A stretch of 64,000 nt of DNA from Cytobacillus sp. NJ13 (GCA_030348385.1 JAUCFP010000006.1:682001-746000); one strand, 5' to 3'. Counted from the stretch's first letter, positions 25,555 through 34,232 are shown. The notes: a model not told the origin generated them from the letters alone. A program made the numbers and translations.

Positions 25555-25950
25555 ATGAGTGAACTTTATTTTGCAATAGATCATTTTGATCATCAAATCG
25601 ATTGCTTTTGCCCGGATGCTGATCATGTTAATATACTGCATTTTCAAAAGGGAGATTTAATTGAGGTCACTCCTGAGCGTAAATATACAATGCTGGGATG
25701 CTATGCGCTTGTGGTGATTAATGGACAGCAGGCATTTTACATGGCTATAGAGGATATTGAGAAATATTTCATGAGTGAATGCATATCATCACAGTTGGAT
25801 ATAGACCTGAAAATCAATTATCTGCAATATAAAATTGATCAGGATCTTGAAGCGGGGGACAAGGACTCTTTTGCAGAGAATAGCAGAAAGCTGAGCGAAA
25901 CCTGCAGCCTGAAAGAGGAATTGGAATATTACATAGCCAAGGCCATTTAA
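25555..25950 (+). CDS. Fur-regulated protein with IDEAL-like C-terminus
   Basis: This 131-aa protein is unnamed. The N-terminal half is beta-rich and contains Cys/Asp (IDCFCPDADH); the C-terminal half, INYLQYKIDQDLEAGDKDSF, then AENSRKLSE, matches the pattern of the IDEAL domain (hydrophobic-IDxxLxxxDxxxFxxLxxxL). GGAGAG precedes the ATG. It is the second gene of a Fur-controlled unit with the four-Cys peptide and is closed by a terminator. A small regulatory or adaptor role under iron limitation is a guess. Confidence 0.65.
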   Translation: MSELYFAIDHFDHQIDCFCPDADHVNILHFQKGDLIEVTPERKYTMLGCYALVVINGQQAFYMAIEDIEKYFMSECISSQLDIDLKINYLQYKIDQDLEAGDKDSFAENSRKLSETCSLKEELEYYIAKAI

Positions 25951-25968
25951 AGTGAGTAAACAGCAAAT

Positions 25969-26003
25969 AAAGCTAACGTGCCTGAGCGTTAGCTTATTTT
26001 TCT
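25969..26003 (+). terminator. Terminator after IDEAL-like gene
   Basis: AAGCTAACG (25970-25978) pairs with CGTTAGCTT (25987-25995), followed by ATTTTTCTTTTTTT. Confidence 0.9.
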
Positions 26004-26020
26004 TTTTTTCGTTTTTATAA

Positions 26021-26191
26021 CTCATCTTTCCCATTAAGTCTAAATATGAAGGTTTAGAACCTATTCAAATCATTGAACTTAAAGCAATAATGGGAGATTC
26101 CTCTGATAATATTCCCGGGGTCCCAGGTATAGGAGAAAAAGGAGCTATGGGGTTAATGGAAGTGGAGCCAGATTATAATACAAGTTTATAG
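26021..26191 (+). pseudogene. Remnant of 5'-3' exonuclease (PolA N-terminal/YpcP-like)
   Basis: The reading frame encodes [20 protein letters not shown] then [12 protein letters not shown] before ending in TAG at 26189. [17 protein letters not shown] is the diagnostic helix-hairpin-helix segment of the 5'-3' exonuclease family (DNA polymerase I N-domain, YpcP). Only this 50-residue C-terminal piece is present, with no start or catalytic domain. It is therefore a gene fragment left by deletion. Confidence 0.85.
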
Positions 26192-26317
26192 AATTTTTCG
26201 CCAAACATAACGTGAATGCAGTATCTATCCCTTTTTTTGTGTTATAGGGGACAAACACCGCTTCATTTTTTCAGCCTTTTCATAGCTTATTATTAGCTAT
26301 TGGAAAGGAGGACAAAC

Positions 26318-27667
26318 ATGTTTGGATTTTCAATGATAAAAATGGTTCGAACTCATGCAGAAAAGCTGGATCTCCCCCTGCGCCAAGATTTACTACATCT
26401 TTACACGCCGTTTAAATGGACACCTTGTTTTTTGCATTCTCCTCTAGAAAAAGTCCTGAAAAAAACAAAAAGCTTTCCTGTAGTCGTTGAATTCAAGGCT
26501 GACTCCTGTTTCTCTGATGCTTTCAAGGAATGTCAAGTTGTTTCTGAAAGACATTTTAGGACAAAGGTAAACAGAAGCTTTTCAAGCATTTCCTGCTGCA
26601 GTATGGATATGACGCCAGCCGCATTGGAAGATCTATTATCTTCTTGCTCACATATACAGAAAATATATTATGACCGAGAAGTCCAAGCCCTGCTTGATGT
26701 CGCTACTCCCTCTGCAGAGGCAGGAGATGTAATAAGTGAAAGCTCTTTAACAGGACAAGATGTGACCATTGCAGTAGTTGACACAGGAGTGTACCCGCAT
26801 CAGGATTTAGGGGATCGCCTTATAAACTTCATGGACTTTGTAAATGAACGTACTGTTGCGTATGATGATAATGGCCATGGCACACATTGTGCCGGAGATG
26901 CTGCGGGTGATGGTACGGCATCAGGCGGAGTTTATCGGGCACCTGCTCCGAACGCTAATATAATAGGCGTAAAAGTACTTGACAAGCTTGGTTCTGGATC
27001 TCTATCCACTGTCATGGCAGGGATACAATGGTGCATTGATTATAATAGCAGCCTTCAAGATGATCAGCCGAAAATTGACATCATCAGCCTGTCACTGGGA
27101 AGTTCACCTGTTGGAGATCCTGAGGACGATATGATGGTAAGAGCGGTTAATGCAGCATGGGACGCAGGTATTGTTGTTTGTGTTGCGGCAGGGAATTCAG
27201 GTCCGGATGCTGGTACAATTTCCAGTCCTGGCATTAGTGAAAAAGTAATAACAGTCGGGGCAATGGATGACCGGAACACTCCGGTACGTGAAGGTGATGT
27301 AATCGCCGGGTTCTCAAGCATTGGGCCTACACCGAGTGGCGGAGCAAAACCTGATATTGTCGCACCGGGTGTTAATATTATTTCACTGCGTTCGCCAAAT
27401 TCCTATTTAGATAAACTGCAAAAATCAGCTCGAGTTGGCACTGATTATTTCTCACTATCCGGTACATCAATGGCAACGCCAATTTGTGCAGGAGTTGCAG
27501 CGTTAATTCTTGAGAGCAATAGGCAGCTGAAACCGAATCAGGTAAAAGAGAAACTTATGATGGGTGCTGAAACATGGGGAAATCCACAGAATCCGAATAA
27601 TAAATACATCTATGGTTCCGGATATATTAGCGCCAAAAATTCAATCCTTGAAACAAACAATCAATAA
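26318..27667 (+). CDS. aprX: Subtilisin-family serine protease AprX
   Basis: This 449-aa S8 peptidase closely follows B. subtilis AprX in length and sequence (MFGFSMIKMVR start, FKWTPCFLH). The catalytic triad is visible: Asp in AVVDTGVYPH, His in NGHGTHCAGDAAG and Ser in LSGTSMATPICAG; the oxyanion Asn is in CVAAGNSGPD. There is no secretion signal, so it is probably an intracellular stationary-phase protease. ATG at 26318 has AAAGGAGG upstream. It stands alone and is followed by a terminator. Confidence 0.96.
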   Translation: MFGFSMIKMVRTHAEKLDLPLRQDLLHLYTPFKWTPCFLHSPLEKVLKKTKSFPVVVEFKADSCFSDAFKECQVVSERHFRTKVNRSFSSISCCSMDMTPAALEDLLSSCSHIQKIYYDREVQALLDVATPSAEAGDVISESSLTGQDVTIAVVDTGVYPHQDLGDRLINFMDFVNERTVAYDDNGHGTHCAGDAAGDGTASGGVYRAPAPNANIIGVKVLDKLGSGSLSTVMAGIQWCIDYNSSLQDDQPKIDIISLSLGSSPVGDPEDDMMVRAVNAAWDAGIVVCVAAGNSGPDAGTISSPGISEKVITVGAMDDRNTPVREGDVIAGFSSIGPTPSGGAKPDIVAPGVNIISLRSPNSYLDKLQKSARVGTDYFSLSGTSMATPICAGVAALILESNRQLKPNQVKEKLMMGAETWGNPQNPNNKYIYGSGYISAKNSILETNNQ

Positions 27668-27679
27668 TTGTTTTACAGT

Positions 27680-27709
27680 GCGATTCTCTCAGAGTGAATC
27701 GCTTTCTTC
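27680..27709 (+). terminator. Terminator after aprX
   Basis: GCGATTC (27680-27686) pairs with GAATCGC (27696-27702), followed by TTTCTTCT. Confidence 0.82.
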
Positions 27710-28194
27710 TATTTAGGGAATATAATATCAGAATTGCAGAGAAATAATAAATTGAATTTTCTTAAGCGGGAACGAGTGACAAGAAAGAGTATTTCTTTGT
27801 TTAATGAAGTAAGGCAAAGAGGTATTAACCAAATATACTAGTAATTGAACAGCTAGTTGAGGGTGGAAGAGAAATTATTTCTGTTTCTGCAGGATAGTGA
27901 CTAAAAATGTAAAAAATATGCTTTAGGAAATTATTTAGGTCTAGAGAGGCTGAGCTGTCTGAATAAAGTTGTTTCAGACAAAGGCATCTTAATTTCCTCA
28001 TTTCAACTATAGGGGATCCTGTGTTTAATAAGGACAAACGAAAAAGGATAAAAACCATAAAAAAAGAAAGCGAAATGGCTGCCTATTTTTTTGCGATTAT
28101 ATATCTTAATTAAAATGTGATTTTGAATTTTTTTCCTCCAGAACGGAACCCGTTAATCTTCAGGCAGCTTTTCTTTTGAAATCAGACCCGTTCA
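27710..28194. other. Gene-free AT-rich spacer
   Basis: I see no gene, repeat or clear regulatory site here. A short frame at 27845-27897 (LVEGGREIISVSAG-like) has no start or ribosome site and may be decayed coding sequence. Confidence 0.5.
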
Positions 28195-28923
28195 TTAAAA
28201 ATGAGAGCGTCCTTCATTGCTTTTCTCCCGTTTTCTCATGATTAGCCATGTGATTAAGCAGATGACAATCAATAAACTCTCCAAAGTGAAAATATACCAC
28301 GGATAAGGACCAAGCACGTCAAAGAAGCTTGGGGTTTTAGGTTTATGGCGCAAAAACCAATAATTTCCGTCCATTTGATTGTTTATCAACAGAATGACAG
28401 GCAAAAGCAGATTGATAAAAACAATTAGTTTTACCACCGAATGGAAGGTTAGATAATACTTTATGGCCCACAAAAAATATAAGGCTACCCATACAACCAT
28501 CATGTGGGCATAGAAAAAGTGAATATAGCGAAAATGGGGGAAGCCGTATGTTAGCGCAGGAGTAAATATAGCTTGAGTGGCACCCAATATCGCTATAAAA
28601 AATAGCAGTTCGAAAATAATTTTCTTTCTAGTCAATAGTAAAACGATACATAAAATAAGACCGATATTACACAACTCCAATGGCATGGATCGGCCAAATT
28701 TCCAGACTCCATTCACGATCATCCAAACATGATTCAGTATTTCAATCAATAATAAAGAAATGGCGGATCCAATTTCAACTCTTCTCCACACATCACCATT
28801 CATCTTTTTCCGGTATAGAAAAATCGCACATGATATAAGTAAAAAGATAGCTAAAGTAATAAGATGACTGGCAGAAAACATTTCGAAATGAAAAGACTTA
28901 TGACTGCTGCCAAACCATTCCAT
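28195..28923 (-). CDS. ywaF: TIGR02206 / YwaF-type integral membrane protein
   Basis: This 242-aa protein has six or seven helices and the family signatures: N-terminal FHFEMFSASHLITLAIFLL, then RSMPLELCNIGLIL, and C-terminal DVLGPYPWYIFTLESLL. Length matches the family (about 240 aa). ATG 28923 is preferred (GGGGTG upstream); longer frames would add unrelated sequence. Function is unknown. It is divergent from the ykuNOP operon. Confidence 0.88.
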   Translation of the reverse strand: MEWFGSSHKSFHFEMFSASHLITLAIFLLISCAIFLYRKKMNGDVWRRVEIGSAISLLLIEILNHVWMIVNGVWKFGRSMPLELCNIGLILCIVLLLTRKKIIFELLFFIAILGATQAIFTPALTYGFPHFRYIHFFYAHMMVVWVALYFLWAIKYYLTFHSVVKLIVFINLLLPVILLINNQMDGNYWFLRHKPKTPSFFDVLGPYPWYIFTLESLLIVICLITWLIMRKREKSNEGRSHF

Positions 28924-29128
28924 CGTGCACACCCCGAGTCTGATTAGTGAAACAGGCATAATATGTGCATCGCCTGGGGTTTTTATGCGTTTATTCGCTA
29001 TTGCATGAAGTCTGAATTTTCGACTCATTCATTTAAGGAAACACCTTTTTAAAATATTTCTTCTCATCTGGCTTCACACCCCGTTTTTACATCCGTTAGG
29101 AAAAAGGTCTCAAATATGAATAAAACAA

Positions 29129-29188
29129 TTGACATTGATAATCATTATCATTTATTATCAGTTTAACAATAATTGAAAATCATTATCA
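29129..29188 (+). promoter_or_regulatory. Fur-controlled promoter of ykuNOP
   Basis: TTGACA (29129-29134), 18 bases, TATTAT (29153-29158). A perfect 7-1-7 Fur box, TGATAATCATTATCA (29136-29150), fills the spacer, and a second, TGAAAATCATTATCA (29174-29188), lies just downstream. Confidence 0.92.
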
Positions 29189-29204
29189 GTTAGGAGGCTG
29201 TGGA

Positions 29205-29672
29205 ATGAAGGTTTTCATTGGATATTTAAGTATGTCAGGAAATACGGAAGATATGGCTTCCATACTGAAAAAAGTTCTTGCATCTAAAGGATGTGAAGTG
29301 GATATGGAAAGCCTGGAATTGGCAGAAATTCATAGTATCCTTGCCTATGACTGTATTTTCATTGGTGCTTATACATGGGGGGATGGCGATCTTCCTTATG
29401 AAGCTGAGGATTTTTTTGAAGAATTGAATGATCACGATTTAACAGGAATACATGCTGCGTGCTTTGGTTCTGGTGATTATGCTTATCCAAAATTTTGTGC
29501 AGCAGTGGATACGCTTGCTGACAAATTGATTGAAAGAGGAGCCAATGTTTTTCAGCAAAGGTTAAAAATAGAACTCAACCCTGAAACAGATGAGCAGATT
29601 CTTGAGTGTCAGCAATTTGCCGAAGCTGCCTATGAATGGGCAGTGAAAAATGAGGAGATGGAACATGTTTGA
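29205..29672 (+). CDS. ykuN: Flavodoxin YkuN
   Basis: This 155-aa short-chain flavodoxin has the FMN phosphate loop YLSMSGNTEDMA, the aromatic W loop GAYTWGDGDLP and the second isoalloxazine loop FGSGDYAYPKF. It replaces ferredoxin as electron carrier when iron is scarce; in B. subtilis it reduces fatty-acid desaturase and nitric-oxide synthase. Two Fur boxes lie directly upstream, and AGGAGG precedes the ATG. It overlaps ykuO by eight bases. Confidence 0.95.
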   Translation: MKVFIGYLSMSGNTEDMASILKKVLASKGCEVDMESLELAEIHSILAYDCIFIGAYTWGDGDLPYEAEDFFEELNDHDLTGIHAACFGSGDYAYPKFCAAVDTLADKLIERGANVFQQRLKIELNPETDEQILECQQFAEAAYEWAVKNEEMEHV

Positions 29673-30552
29673 TAAGGGCTCCACTGCAGTGCTATCAACC
29701 CCAGATCTTCCTTTCATAGTAGCAGTAAAGCACGCGGGCATTTATTCCTTTGAGGATGGAGACTGGTTCCTTCAGTATGGGTTAACACAAAATATATACA
29801 AACTTGTGCAATTAGGTCATTTCATATTCGGAATCGGTGACAATGGCACAATTATCCGGTACGATCTGCAACGGAAAAAATGGAATCAGACCTCATTCCC
29901 AACCGCCCAGCGGCTGTGGGATATTACAGGAAACCAGAGGGGATATATCGTAACCCATGGGGGCAGCTGCTTATACATATCACATAATTTTGGTTCTGAT
30001 TGGTCTGTTTTAACTCCATTTCAAAATATGTCCCAAAAGCCCCTTATCCGATCTCTGCTATATCATCAGGGGAGCATTTATATTGGAACACAAATCAACT
30101 CCCAGAATGGAGGGTTATGGAGATATTATGTTGGAAGCGGGGAATTACAGCTCATAAAAAAAGAAAAGCATTCAATGATTTCCTCGATTTATAGAGATGA
30201 AAATGACCTTCTTATCATTGCAAAGGGAAACGCCCGATCCGGTATGGGAACGATTGAGATGCTGAATCCTTTTACGAATAGATGGAGTGTATGCCAGCAG
30301 CCTATAGCAGAAAGAGCTTTCCTGGATATTTTTGAGGCGAATGAAAAAGTATATGCCACGACGAGTCAGGATGAAGACGGTTTTTCAAGAATCTACGAAG
30401 TCCATAAGAAAAGCCTGTCCCTGAATCCCATTGAAACCGTAGCTGGACATGGATTCAGGGGTGCGGGCTTTGAAGACCAGCTTTTTATCTGTTCACATAG
30501 AGAAAGTAAATGGATAAGCCACAGTTATAATACAACAGCATTAATTCATTGA
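29665..30552 (+). CDS. ykuO: YkuO-like beta-propeller protein between two flavodoxins
   Basis: This 295-aa protein consists of repeated beta-strand blocks of about 45 residues (IYSFEDGDWFLQYGL, IIRYDLQRKKWNQTSF, LYISHNFGSDWSVLT, LWRYYVGSGELQLI, IEMLNPFTNRWSVC), the pattern of a six-bladed propeller with BNR/Asp-box-like turns. It has no signal peptide. ATG 29665 has GAGGAGA upstream. Order and Fur control match B. subtilis ykuN-ykuO-ykuP, in which YkuO has no known function. A scaffold or partner role for flavodoxin is an inference. Confidence 0.8.
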   Translation: MFDKGSTAVLSTPDLPFIVAVKHAGIYSFEDGDWFLQYGLTQNIYKLVQLGHFIFGIGDNGTIIRYDLQRKKWNQTSFPTAQRLWDITGNQRGYIVTHGGSCLYISHNFGSDWSVLTPFQNMSQKPLIRSLLYHQGSIYIGTQINSQNGGLWRYYVGSGELQLIKKEKHSMISSIYRDENDLLIIAKGNARSGMGTIEMLNPFTNRWSVCQQPIAERAFLDIFEANEKVYATTSQDEDGFSRIYEVHKKSLSLNPIETVAGHGFRGAGFEDQLFICSHRESKWISHSYNTTALIH

Positions 30553-30567
30553 TAGGAGTGAAGAGGA

Positions 30568-31017
30568 ATGAAAATTGGCGTATTTTATGCAAGTATGTCG
30601 GGGAACACTGAAGCAATTGCGGACATAATCTCGGGGGAGCTGAAGGATCAAAATCATGATGTGGATTTAGAAGATTTTATGAGTGTTCAAAGTGCTGCTG
30701 AACTGCTAAACTATGATCTTACTTTTATTGGAATGTATACATGGGGAGATGGTGACTATCCTGATGAATGTCTCGATATGATTGAAGAACTCGAACAGCT
30801 GGATCTCGAAAATCATTCCTTTGCCATCTTTGGATCAGGAGATACCACCTACCCTGAATTTTGCGGCGCCCTTGATCACCTTCGAAGACTTATAGAAGAA
30901 CAGGGGGGAACAGTTGTCGGAAATCCCCTGAGAATAGAGTTTAATCCGGAACCGGAAGACGAAGAGGAAATAAAAAAGTTTGTCTCTGAAGCTTTGATGT
31001 TAAAGGAAACCTGCTGA
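30568..31017 (+). CDS. ykuP: Flavodoxin YkuP
   Basis: This 149-aa flavodoxin has YASMSGNTEAIADI, GMYTWGDGDYPDE and FGSGDTTYPEFCGA as FMN-binding loops. It is a paralogue of the first gene in the operon, more acidic at the C-terminus (PEPEDEEEIKKF). It is the second iron-saving electron carrier of the ykuNOP unit. GGAG precedes the ATG by about eight bases. Confidence 0.94.
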   Translation: MKIGVFYASMSGNTEAIADIISGELKDQNHDVDLEDFMSVQSAAELLNYDLTFIGMYTWGDGDYPDECLDMIEELEQLDLENHSFAIFGSGDTTYPEFCGALDHLRRLIEEQGGTVVGNPLRIEFNPEPEDEEEIKKFVSEALMLKETC

Positions 31018-31049
31018 GTATGGCAGCAAGCTTAGAAAGGATGGCCTTA

Positions 31050-31190
31050 ATGAAAAAGAAAACATTTCATAAACTAGTAGAAGAAAACATGAAAACTATC
31101 CTAAAAGATAAAGATCAATTGGAAGAAATTTATCGAAGGATTGATGAAAATATTTTGATGGAGACAGAAAAAACAAGAGTAAATCAATAG
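31050..31190 (+). CDS. fbpB: FbpB-like small Fur-regulon protein
   Basis: This 46-aa protein reads MKKKTFHKLVEENMKTILKD followed by KDQLEEIYRRIDENILMETE. It fits the FbpA/FbpB family pattern of a basic N-terminus, F-x-x-L-V-x-x-N and a short E-x-I-x-x-R-I-D helix. FbpB helps the sRNA FsrA repress iron-using genes in B. subtilis. It sits 33 bases after ykuP, so it may be co-transcribed under Fur control. ATG 31050 has AAAGG nine bases upstream; ATG 31041 is in frame but too close. Confidence 0.75.
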   Translation: MKKKTFHKLVEENMKTILKDKDQLEEIYRRIDENILMETEKTRVNQ

Positions 31191-31217
31191 GAATATTCAG
31201 GCTGGAAAAGTAAAGAA

Positions 31218-31254
31218 ATATGCGTTTCTGCAATATGCAGGGACGCATATTTTA
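31218..31254 (+). terminator. Terminator after fbpB-like gene
   Basis: ATATGCGT (31218-31225) pairs with ACGCATAT (31243-31250), followed by TTTATATC. Confidence 0.7.
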
Positions 31255-31346
31255 TATCAGCAGTCCGTTTTTTACCGTTTGGGGAAAACTGCTGCTGTTT
31301 TAAATTTCAAAAAAAATCCCCCCATGGGGAATGAAAGAATAACTCA

Positions 31347-31454
31347 TTATTTTGATTTTTTCTCATTCGACTTTTCCTTTTGAAGCTTTTCTTTTTCCAG
31401 ACGCTCAGCATCCTTCTTAAACGCCTCCATCGCTTTGTAAAAAAGGAGAGTCAT
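31347..31454 (-). CDS. Small charged peptide, 35 aa
   Basis: The peptide reads MTLLFYKAMEAFKKDAERLE followed by KEKLQKEKSNEKKSK. It is short and highly charged, with a hydrophobic N-terminus and a helical, Lys/Glu-rich rest. The ribosome site TAAGGAGGTG seven bases before the ATG is a perfect anti-16S match, the main reason to believe it is expressed. It has no family that I recognise. A GC-rich repeat with a T run (31313-31325) could terminate it. Confidence 0.62.
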   Translation of the reverse strand: MTLLFYKAMEAFKKDAERLEKEKLQKEKSNEKKSK

Positions 31455-31613
31455 CGTTTTTCACCTCCTTATCTTTTTACTTCGTTAACTTCTTACATTT
31501 TCCTTTGGGAATTATTAGATTGTAAACATTTGGCAGGAATTAATACATTTTAGGAGAATTCATTTTTCAAGGCAAGGTGCTTTTGGATAAAAAATTGTGA
31601 AGGTGTGTTTAAC

Positions 31614-31769
31614 TTGAGCCATTCAGTAAAAGGCATAGGAAATGCATTGCTTCATCATTGCTTAAGAGATATGAAAGAAATAGGTTATGAATATGCCATT
31701 ATTGGAGGAGCAGGGCCAATAGAGTTTTATGAGAAAGCTTGCAGGGCTGTTGTCATTCCTTCTATATAA
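31614..31769 (+). pseudogene. C-terminal fragment of a GNAT acetyltransferase
   Basis: The frame encodes GIGNALLHHCLRDMKEIGYE then YAIIGGAGPIEFYEKAC. This is the acetyl-CoA-binding (G-x-G-x-A) and C-terminal part of a GNAT fold. The N-terminal half is missing, there is no ribosome site and the frame stops early after VVIPSI. It is a remnant of a deleted gene. Confidence 0.8.
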
Positions 31770-31933
31770 TCTATCACTCATCGGCAGCAGCGAGCCGATC
31801 TTATGGGAAGGGTCGTTTTTCCACTTAAAAATAATTAGAGAATATTGTTGCAATTTGATTTTCATTATTGGTATGATGGTTCTCCGCGCATATTTCATAC
31901 ATAAGAAAAGTGATTTCAAAAGGAGCTGATTAT

Positions 31934-34174
31934 GTGAAGCAGGAATTCATCGAAATTTTCAATGCCAGAGTGAACAACCTGAAAAATATTGATCTGCAGA
32001 TTCCAAAAGGAAAGATCACGATATTTACAGGTGTCTCCGGTTCAGGCAAATCATCTATCGTTTTTGATACGATTGCCCAGGAGGCAGGCCGCCAGTTAAA
32101 TGAGACGTACAGCAGTTTTCAGCGGCTTTTTCTTCCAAAATATAGCCGTCCGGAAGCAGATGAAATCAACAATCTTTCTACTGCCGTTGTAGTCGATCAG
32201 AAGCGGCTCGGCGGAAATGCCCGATCCACACTTGGAACCGCTACAGATATTAATCCTCTTCTTCGCCTGTTATTCTCCAGGTTTGCAGAACCTCATATAG
32301 GTTACAGCAACGCATATTCATTTAATGATCCCAGCGGCATGTGCCCGAAATGTGAAGGGATTGGGAGAATAATTACGCTAAACCTCGATGCTGCTCTTGA
32401 TAAGGAAAAAAGCTTAAATGAAGGAGCTATTCTGCTTCCGGGTTTTGGGCCTGGAACATGGCAATGGAAAGCGTATGCGGAATCAGGATTCTTCGATATT
32501 GATAAAAAGATTAAAGATTATACAGAAGAAGAATTTAATAAGCTTGTCTATGCAGAGCCGCAAAAAGTTACAGTCAGCTATATGAATAATGATATGAATG
32601 CAACCTATGAAGGCCTGGCCGTCAAATTTATGCGGCAGCATGTGAAAAGGGACAAGGAGACTTCAAAAGCAGGCGAGAAGCTCCTGAAGAACTTCAGCAC
32701 CATGACTGAATGCCCTTCCTGCGGAGGAAAGCGGTACAATGAGAAGGTTCTTTCATCCACAATCAAAGGCTATTCCATTTATGACCTGACGTCCATGCAA
32801 TTGGATCAGCTAATTAACACCCTTCCAGAGATTACACCACCGGAAGCTAAGCCAATCGCTGAAGGGATCATGGAACGATTGGAAAATCTTTGTGATATTG
32901 GGCTTGGCTATATGGATTTGACAAGGGAAACACCAACACTATCGGGCGGTGAATCCCAAAGGGTGAAAATGGTAAAATATTTATCCAGTAACTTAACCGG
33001 CCTCATGTACATATTTGATGAACCCAGCACCGGCCTGCATCCGCGGGATGTCCACCGGTTAAATGAATTGCTGGTTCGGCTGCGGGACAGGGGCAATACC
33101 GTACTAGTTGTCGAGCATGATCCGGACGTCATCCAAATAGCCGATCATATCGTTGATGTTGGGCCTCAAGCCGGAACACACGGGGGAGAGATTATGTATA
33201 CCGGCAGTTACCAGGATTTCTTATCTTCTGACACATTAACTGCCAATTATTTAAACCGCAGTGCAGAAATTAACGCAGATCCGAGACAGGTTTCCGAGTT
33301 TATGGAAAGCAGGAAAAGCAGCCTCCACAATTTGAAGAATGCGAGTCTTTCAGTTCCAAAAGGGGTTTTTACTGTTATTACCGGAGTAGCGGGTTCCGGG
33401 AAAAGCACACTTGTGAACGAAGTGTTTGCAAAAGATTTTCCGGAGGCAATCCGTATTGATCAAAGCCCGGTCCACGCGAACATACGGTCCAATCCGGCAA
33501 CTTTCACTGGCATTATGAATTCGATTCGCAAATCTTTTTCAGATGCCAATGGAGTGGAGAGCGGGTTATTCAGCTATAATTCGACCGGGGGCTGTCCGTC
33601 ATGCGGAGGCACTGGGTCGGTTGAAATCAATTTATCTTTTATGGATACAATGGAAGTCGAATGCAGCGAATGTCACGGAAGCCGTTTTAGGCAGGACGTG
33701 CTCCAATACTTATATAAGGGAAAAAATATTGTTGAAATTATGGAGATGTCAGTAGCGGATGCTGTGGAGTTCTTTGATGCAAAAGATATTCAGAAAAAAC
33801 TCAAAGCTCTGGAGACTGTCGGTCTTGGCTATTTGTCATTGGGACAGCCGCTGACTACTTTGTCAGGAGGCGAATGTCAAAGGCTAAAGCTTGCAAAGGA
33901 ACTGAATACTAAAGGAAACATTTATATACTCGATGAACCAACTACTGGATTGCATATGTCCGATGTCGCTAATATACTGGAAATCATTCATAAATTGGTG
34001 GAAAAGGGCAATACCGTTATAGTCATTGAACATAATCTCGATGTTATCCGAAAAAGTGATTGGATCGTTGATTTAGGTCCGGATGGAGGAGCTGGAGGCG
34101 GTGAAATCCTGTATGAAGGACCGCCGGCAGGAATTTTGGAATGTGAGCGATCGGTTACTGCACAGCATCTGTAA
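31934..34174 (+). CDS. Short UvrA-like ABC protein (UvrA2/DrrC type)
   Basis: This 746-aa protein has two ABC modules of the UvrA kind. Module 1: Walker A FTGVSGSGKSSIVFD, zinc motifs CPKCEGIG and CPSCGGKRY, signature LSGGESQRVKM. Module 2: Walker A ITGVAGSGKSTLV, zinc module CPSCGGTG...CSECHGSRF, signature LSGGECQRLKL. At about 750 aa it is 200 residues shorter than UvrA and seems to lack the UvrB-binding and DNA-insertion parts, as in UvrA2/DrrC self-resistance proteins. GTG 31934 has AAAAGGAG upstream; the ATG two bases earlier is out of frame. Confidence 0.88.
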   Translation: MKQEFIEIFNARVNNLKNIDLQIPKGKITIFTGVSGSGKSSIVFDTIAQEAGRQLNETYSSFQRLFLPKYSRPEADEINNLSTAVVVDQKRLGGNARSTLGTATDINPLLRLLFSRFAEPHIGYSNAYSFNDPSGMCPKCEGIGRIITLNLDAALDKEKSLNEGAILLPGFGPGTWQWKAYAESGFFDIDKKIKDYTEEEFNKLVYAEPQKVTVSYMNNDMNATYEGLAVKFMRQHVKRDKETSKAGEKLLKNFSTMTECPSCGGKRYNEKVLSSTIKGYSIYDLTSMQLDQLINTLPEITPPEAKPIAEGIMERLENLCDIGLGYMDLTRETPTLSGGESQRVKMVKYLSSNLTGLMYIFDEPSTGLHPRDVHRLNELLVRLRDRGNTVLVVEHDPDVIQIADHIVDVGPQAGTHGGEIMYTGSYQDFLSSDTLTANYLNRSAEINADPRQVSEFMESRKSSLHNLKNASLSVPKGVFTVITGVAGSGKSTLVNEVFAKDFPEAIRIDQSPVHANIRSNPATFTGIMNSIRKSFSDANGVESGLFSYNSTGGCPSCGGTGSVEINLSFMDTMEVECSECHGSRFRQDVLQYLYKGKNIVEIMEMSVADAVEFFDAKDIQKKLKALETVGLGYLSLGQPLTTLSGGECQRLKLAKELNTKGNIYILDEPTTGLHMSDVANILEIIHKLVEKGNTVIVIEHNLDVIRKSDWIVDLGPDGGAGGGEILYEGPPAGILECERSVTAQHL

Positions 34175-34194
34175 TGAAATAAGTATAAGAGACC

Positions 34195-34232
34195 AAATGG
34201 CCATGGAATTTTTTCAATGGCCATTTTCCTTA
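34195..34232 (+). terminator. Terminator after UvrA-like gene
   Basis: AAATGGCCAT (34195-34204) and ATGGCCATTT (34217-34226) form a 10-bp stem followed by TCCTT. Confidence 0.75.

Noticed and set aside
27825..28058. 77-aa minus-strand frame in the spacer after aprX
   Set aside because: Low-complexity composition, no ribosome site and no recognisable protein.
31780..31805. Terminator ATCGGC-AGCAGCGA-GCCGAT
   Set aside because: The stem is good but no T run follows, so it is not listed as a terminator.
31729..31929. 66-aa hydrophobic plus-strand frame before the UvrA-like gene
   Set aside because: It lacks a ribosome site and overlaps the GNAT remnant; composition alone is not enough to call it.
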